NCBI RefSeq assembly: GCF_001190945.1
Contig: NZ_CP011112.1
Location: forward strand, 3,906,001 to 3,970,000
Reading direction: 5' to 3'
Length of the DNA stretch: 64,000 nt
From: Luteipulveratus mongoliensis
GTDB lineage: Bacteria > Actinomycetota > Actinomycetes > Actinomycetales > Dermatophilaceae
The translations under genes were made by a program, and so were the position numbers. The notes under the pieces are model-generated. The model was not told the DNA's origin. It worked only from the letters and a program-made list of their open reading frames with translations, and did not search any database. This document shows, in pieces, positions 61,903 to 64,000 of this stretch (position 1 is its first letter; the number at the start of each line of letters is the position of its first letter).

Positions 61903-62700
61903 TCAGACCAGCGTCTCCAGCACCTGGGCGACCCCGTCGTCGGCGTTGCTGGCGCACTGCCGGGACGCGGCGGCGAGGACGTCGGGGTGCGCGTTGGCCA
62001 CGGCGTACGACGTCCCGGCCCAGCCCAGCATCGGCAGGTCGTTGGGCATGTCACCGAACGCCCAGACGTCGTCGGGGCCGAATCCCCGCTCAGCACACCA
62101 TCGTTCGAGGGCGATGGCCTTGCTGACGCCCAGCGGACTGATCTCGGCCAGCCCTTCGGCACCCGAGAAGGCGATCACGGCGCGCTCGCCCACCACCTCG
62201 GCGACAGCCTCCAGGAACGCCTGCTCGTCCATCGACGGATGACGACCGAGCAGCTTGCCCACGGTGATGTCCGCCGGCAGGTCTTCCATCGTGTCGACCA
62301 GCAGGTCGGCCGGTTTGCAGTCCGGGAGGTATTCGGGATAGGCCCGCTCGGCATGGCTGCCATCAGCACACTCGGCGGCAAAACCTATGCCTGGCAACGC
62401 TTTTCGCAGGTCAAGGAGCAACTCGGCCATGATCGTACGATCGAACCCGAGCGTGTGCTGCACGCGACGGGAGTGCACGTCGTAGACGAACGCTCCGTTG
62501 CCGCACAGCACGATGCCGTGCCCGCCGACGTCGGCAGCCAGCGCGTCCAGCCAGCGCGGCGGACGAGCGGTGACGAACACCGTCTCGACGCCGAGCAAGG
62601 TGACCGCTTGGAGGGCGGCACGCGTACGCGCACTCACCACACCGGACGGATCGAGCAGGGTGCCATCGAGATCGCTGGCGATGACCCTGGGCCGCAACAT
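61903..62700 (-). CDS. Cof-type HAD phosphatase
   Basis: The 265-residue HAD hydrolase has motif I ASDLDGTLLDPSG, motif II VFVTARPPR and motif III/IV VWAFGDMPNDLPMLGW. Cof-type enzymes dephosphorylate sugar or cofactor phosphates. Its ATG is the base next to the ilvE stop (62700/62701), so the two are co-translated. Confidence 0.9.
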   Translation of the reverse strand: MLRPRVIASDLDGTLLDPSGVVSARTRAALQAVTLLGVETVFVTARPPRWLDALAADVGGHGIVLCGNGAFVYDVHSRRVQHTLGFDRTIMAELLLDLRKALPGIGFAAECADGSHAERAYPEYLPDCKPADLLVDTMEDLPADITVGKLLGRHPSMDEQAFLEAVAEVVGERAVIAFSGAEGLAEISPLGVSKAIALERWCAERGFGPDDVWAFGDMPNDLPMLGWAGTSYAVANAHPDVLAAASRQCASNADDGVAQVLETLV

Positions 62701-63807
62701 TCAGACCAGACGGGTCAGCCAGCCGCGGGTGTCCTCGGCGCGGCCGGTCTGGATGTCGAGCAGGGACTCCCGGATCTTGGTGGCGACCTCGCCGCCCTCG
62801 CCCTCGGGCCCGGTGCGAACCTCACCGTCCGTCCACACGAGCCGACCGACCGGCGTGACGACGGCGGCCGTCCCGCAGGCGAACGCCTCGGTGATCTCGC
62901 CGGACTCGGCGCCAGTTCGCCACTCCTCCAACGAGATTCGCCGCTCCTCGGGCGTCAGGTCGAGCTCCTTGGCCAGCTCGAGGATCGAGGAGCGGGTCAC
63001 GCCCTCGAGGATCGAACCGGTCAGCTCCGGAGTGACGATCCGCCCGTCCTTGTAGACCAGGAAGACGTTCATGCCACCGAGCTCCTCGATGTACTTCTGC
63101 TCCACCGAGTCCAGGAAGACGCTTTGGTCGCAACCGTGCTCGCCGGCCTCGATCTGCGCCGCCAGGCTCGCCGCGTAGTTGCCGCCGCACTTGGCCGCAC
63201 CCGTGCCGCCGATCCCGGCGCGCGAGTAGTGCTCGGAGATCCACAGGGACACAGGCTTGAGGCCGCCGGAGAAGTACGACCCCGCTGGCGAGGCGATGAG
63301 GCAGTAGGTGACCTCCGCTGCCGGGCGCACACCGAGGAACGCCTCGGACGCGAACATGAACGGCCGCAGGTAAAGGCTGGCCTCTCCGGTCGTGGAGTCC
63401 GGCACCCAGTCGAGATCGGTCTTGACCAGTGCGCGGAGCGACTCCAGGAAGTCCTCCTCCTCCATCGCCGGCAGCGCGAGGCGATGTGCGGAGCGGGCGA
63501 AGCGCGCCGCGTTGGCCTCCGGTCGGAAGGTCCAGACCGAGCCATCCGCGTGCTTGTAAGCCTTCATGCCTTCGAAGATCTCCTGCGCGTAGTGCAGGAC
63601 GGCGGCCGACGGCTCGAGCTGCAGCGGACCGTACGCCGTGATGCGCGCGTCTCCCCAGCCCTCACCCTTGCGCCAGACGGCCAGCGCCATGTGGTCGCTG
63701 AACTTCTGGCCGAACCCCGGGTTGGCGAGGATGACGTTGCGCTCGGCCTCGGCGAGCCGGTCCGGCCGCTCGGTGACCTCGAACGCCAAGGACGGGGACT
63801 GCGACAT
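62701..63807 (-). CDS. ilvE: Branched-chain amino-acid aminotransferase
   Basis: The 368-residue PLP fold-type IV enzyme transaminates Leu, Ile and Val with 2-oxoglutarate. The PLP lysine is in GGTGAAKCGGNYAASL, with ALPAMEEEDFLESL and LRPFMFASEAFLGVRP typical of the family. AGGAGG precedes ATG 63807. It belongs with cimA and the probable leuB at the window end. Confidence 0.95.
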   Translation of the reverse strand: MSQSPSLAFEVTERPDRLAEAERNVILANPGFGQKFSDHMALAVWRKGEGWGDARITAYGPLQLEPSAAVLHYAQEIFEGMKAYKHADGSVWTFRPEANAARFARSAHRLALPAMEEEDFLESLRALVKTDLDWVPDSTTGEASLYLRPFMFASEAFLGVRPAAEVTYCLIASPAGSYFSGGLKPVSLWISEHYSRAGIGGTGAAKCGGNYAASLAAQIEAGEHGCDQSVFLDSVEQKYIEELGGMNVFLVYKDGRIVTPELTGSILEGVTRSSILELAKELDLTPEERRISLEEWRTGAESGEITEAFACGTAAVVTPVGRLVWTDGEVRTGPEGEGGEVATKIRESLLDIQTGRAEDTRGWLTRLV

Positions 63808-63880
63808 GACTCCTCCTGAGATACACCGGGACGGCCCGTCGGCGACGACGGGACCACGCGTTCAAGCGTACGGCCCACGC

Positions 63881-63896
63881 GGTGACGTCGATCACA
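63881..63896. promoter_or_regulatory. CRP/GlxR-like site before ilvE
   Basis: On the minus strand TGTGATCGACGTCACC matches TGTGA-N6-TCACA at nine of ten fixed positions, the form bound by CRP-family regulators such as GlxR. It is 74-89 bp upstream of the ilvE start. Confidence 0.45.
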
Positions 63897-63969
63897 AGCC
63901 CCGTCTCCCCTGCTGAGACCGGAGCGCGTGGGGTGTGGTTCGCCAGCGGGAAGGCCCGCGGCGACGGGG

Positions 63970-64000
63970 TCAGACCAGACGAGCGGCGATGGCGTCGCCG
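63970..64000 (-). CDS. C-terminus of a probable leuB (partial)
   Basis: The last codons GDAIAARLV before TGA at 63972-63970 resemble the end of 3-isopropylmalate dehydrogenase, and leuB-ilvE-cimA order is common in actinobacteria. Only ten codons are visible, so the identity is tentative. Confidence 0.4.
   Translation of the reverse strand, partial: GDAIAARLV

Overview
The window is high-GC DNA packed with short intergenic gaps, GTG starts, 1-4 bp start/stop overlaps and typical actinobacterial genes: a SARP regulator, EfeUOB with a DtxR/IdeR-like box, a dynamin-like GTPase pair, an ilvE-cimA block and RNase PH/RdgB. It is most likely a chromosome segment of a Micrococcales actinobacterium (Dermacoccaceae/Dermatophilaceae-like). 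That placement is inferred from gene content and base composition only.

Layout. 1-9.2 kb: partial malQ, MscS channel, truncated globin, GH13 alpha-glucosidase behind a LacI-like palindrome, ECF sigma factor with a membrane partner, two thioesterases, NIPSNAP protein, SDR-like epimerase. 9.2-15 kb: MocR-type regulator, GNAT, EttA, SSB, S66 peptidase. 15-22 kb: two overlapping dynamin-like GTPases, then efeUOB for iron uptake and tRNA-Arg. 22-31.5 kb: TetR/serine hydrolase pair, PrsW protease, oligoribonuclease, tRNA-His, YihY protein, tRNA-Lys, threonine degradation operon tdh-kbl. 31.5-38 kb: the most unusual region, described below. 38-46 kb: GroES-like protein, Bcp peroxiredoxin, interrupted HNH gene, odd tRNA-Leu plus tRNA-Leu remnant, amino-acid permease/binding protein/DUF294 operon, phosphatase, hydrolase. 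46-57.5 kb: molybdopterin oxidoreductase, RdgB, RNase PH, secreted GH16, CpdA-like phosphodiesterase, DUF6766, PanE, YqeY, MBL hydrolase, MurI, FAH, SGNH hydrolase. 57.5-64 kb: putative DNA glycosylase, second truncated globin, then branched-chain amino-acid genes cimA, ilvE and the last codons of a probable leuB.

The best candidate for an undescribed system is a RiPP-like cluster on the minus strand (about 31.6-38.0 kb). It has a 922-residue SARP/NB-ARC/TPR regulator, an MccB-like ThiF/E1 adenylating enzyme with a recognition-domain-like N-terminus, two unlisted peptide genes of 23 and 24 residues sharing MKIEIKRIEN...LCGDC, a membrane M50-type peptidase (HEAWH) with its own recognition-like N-terminus, and a DUF3105 protein. 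The end of the ThiF gene together with the peptide gene is tandemly duplicated, and each peptide gene is followed by a strong hairpin. A decayed second copy of the kbl 3' end lies at the cluster edge.

Other points worth following up: an apparent isoleucine-codon leader peptide and terminator in front of cimA; two dispersed long-hairpin elements whose stems differ by compensatory changes; and a permease operon that pairs a secondary amino-acid transporter with an ABC-type binding protein without an ABC transporter.
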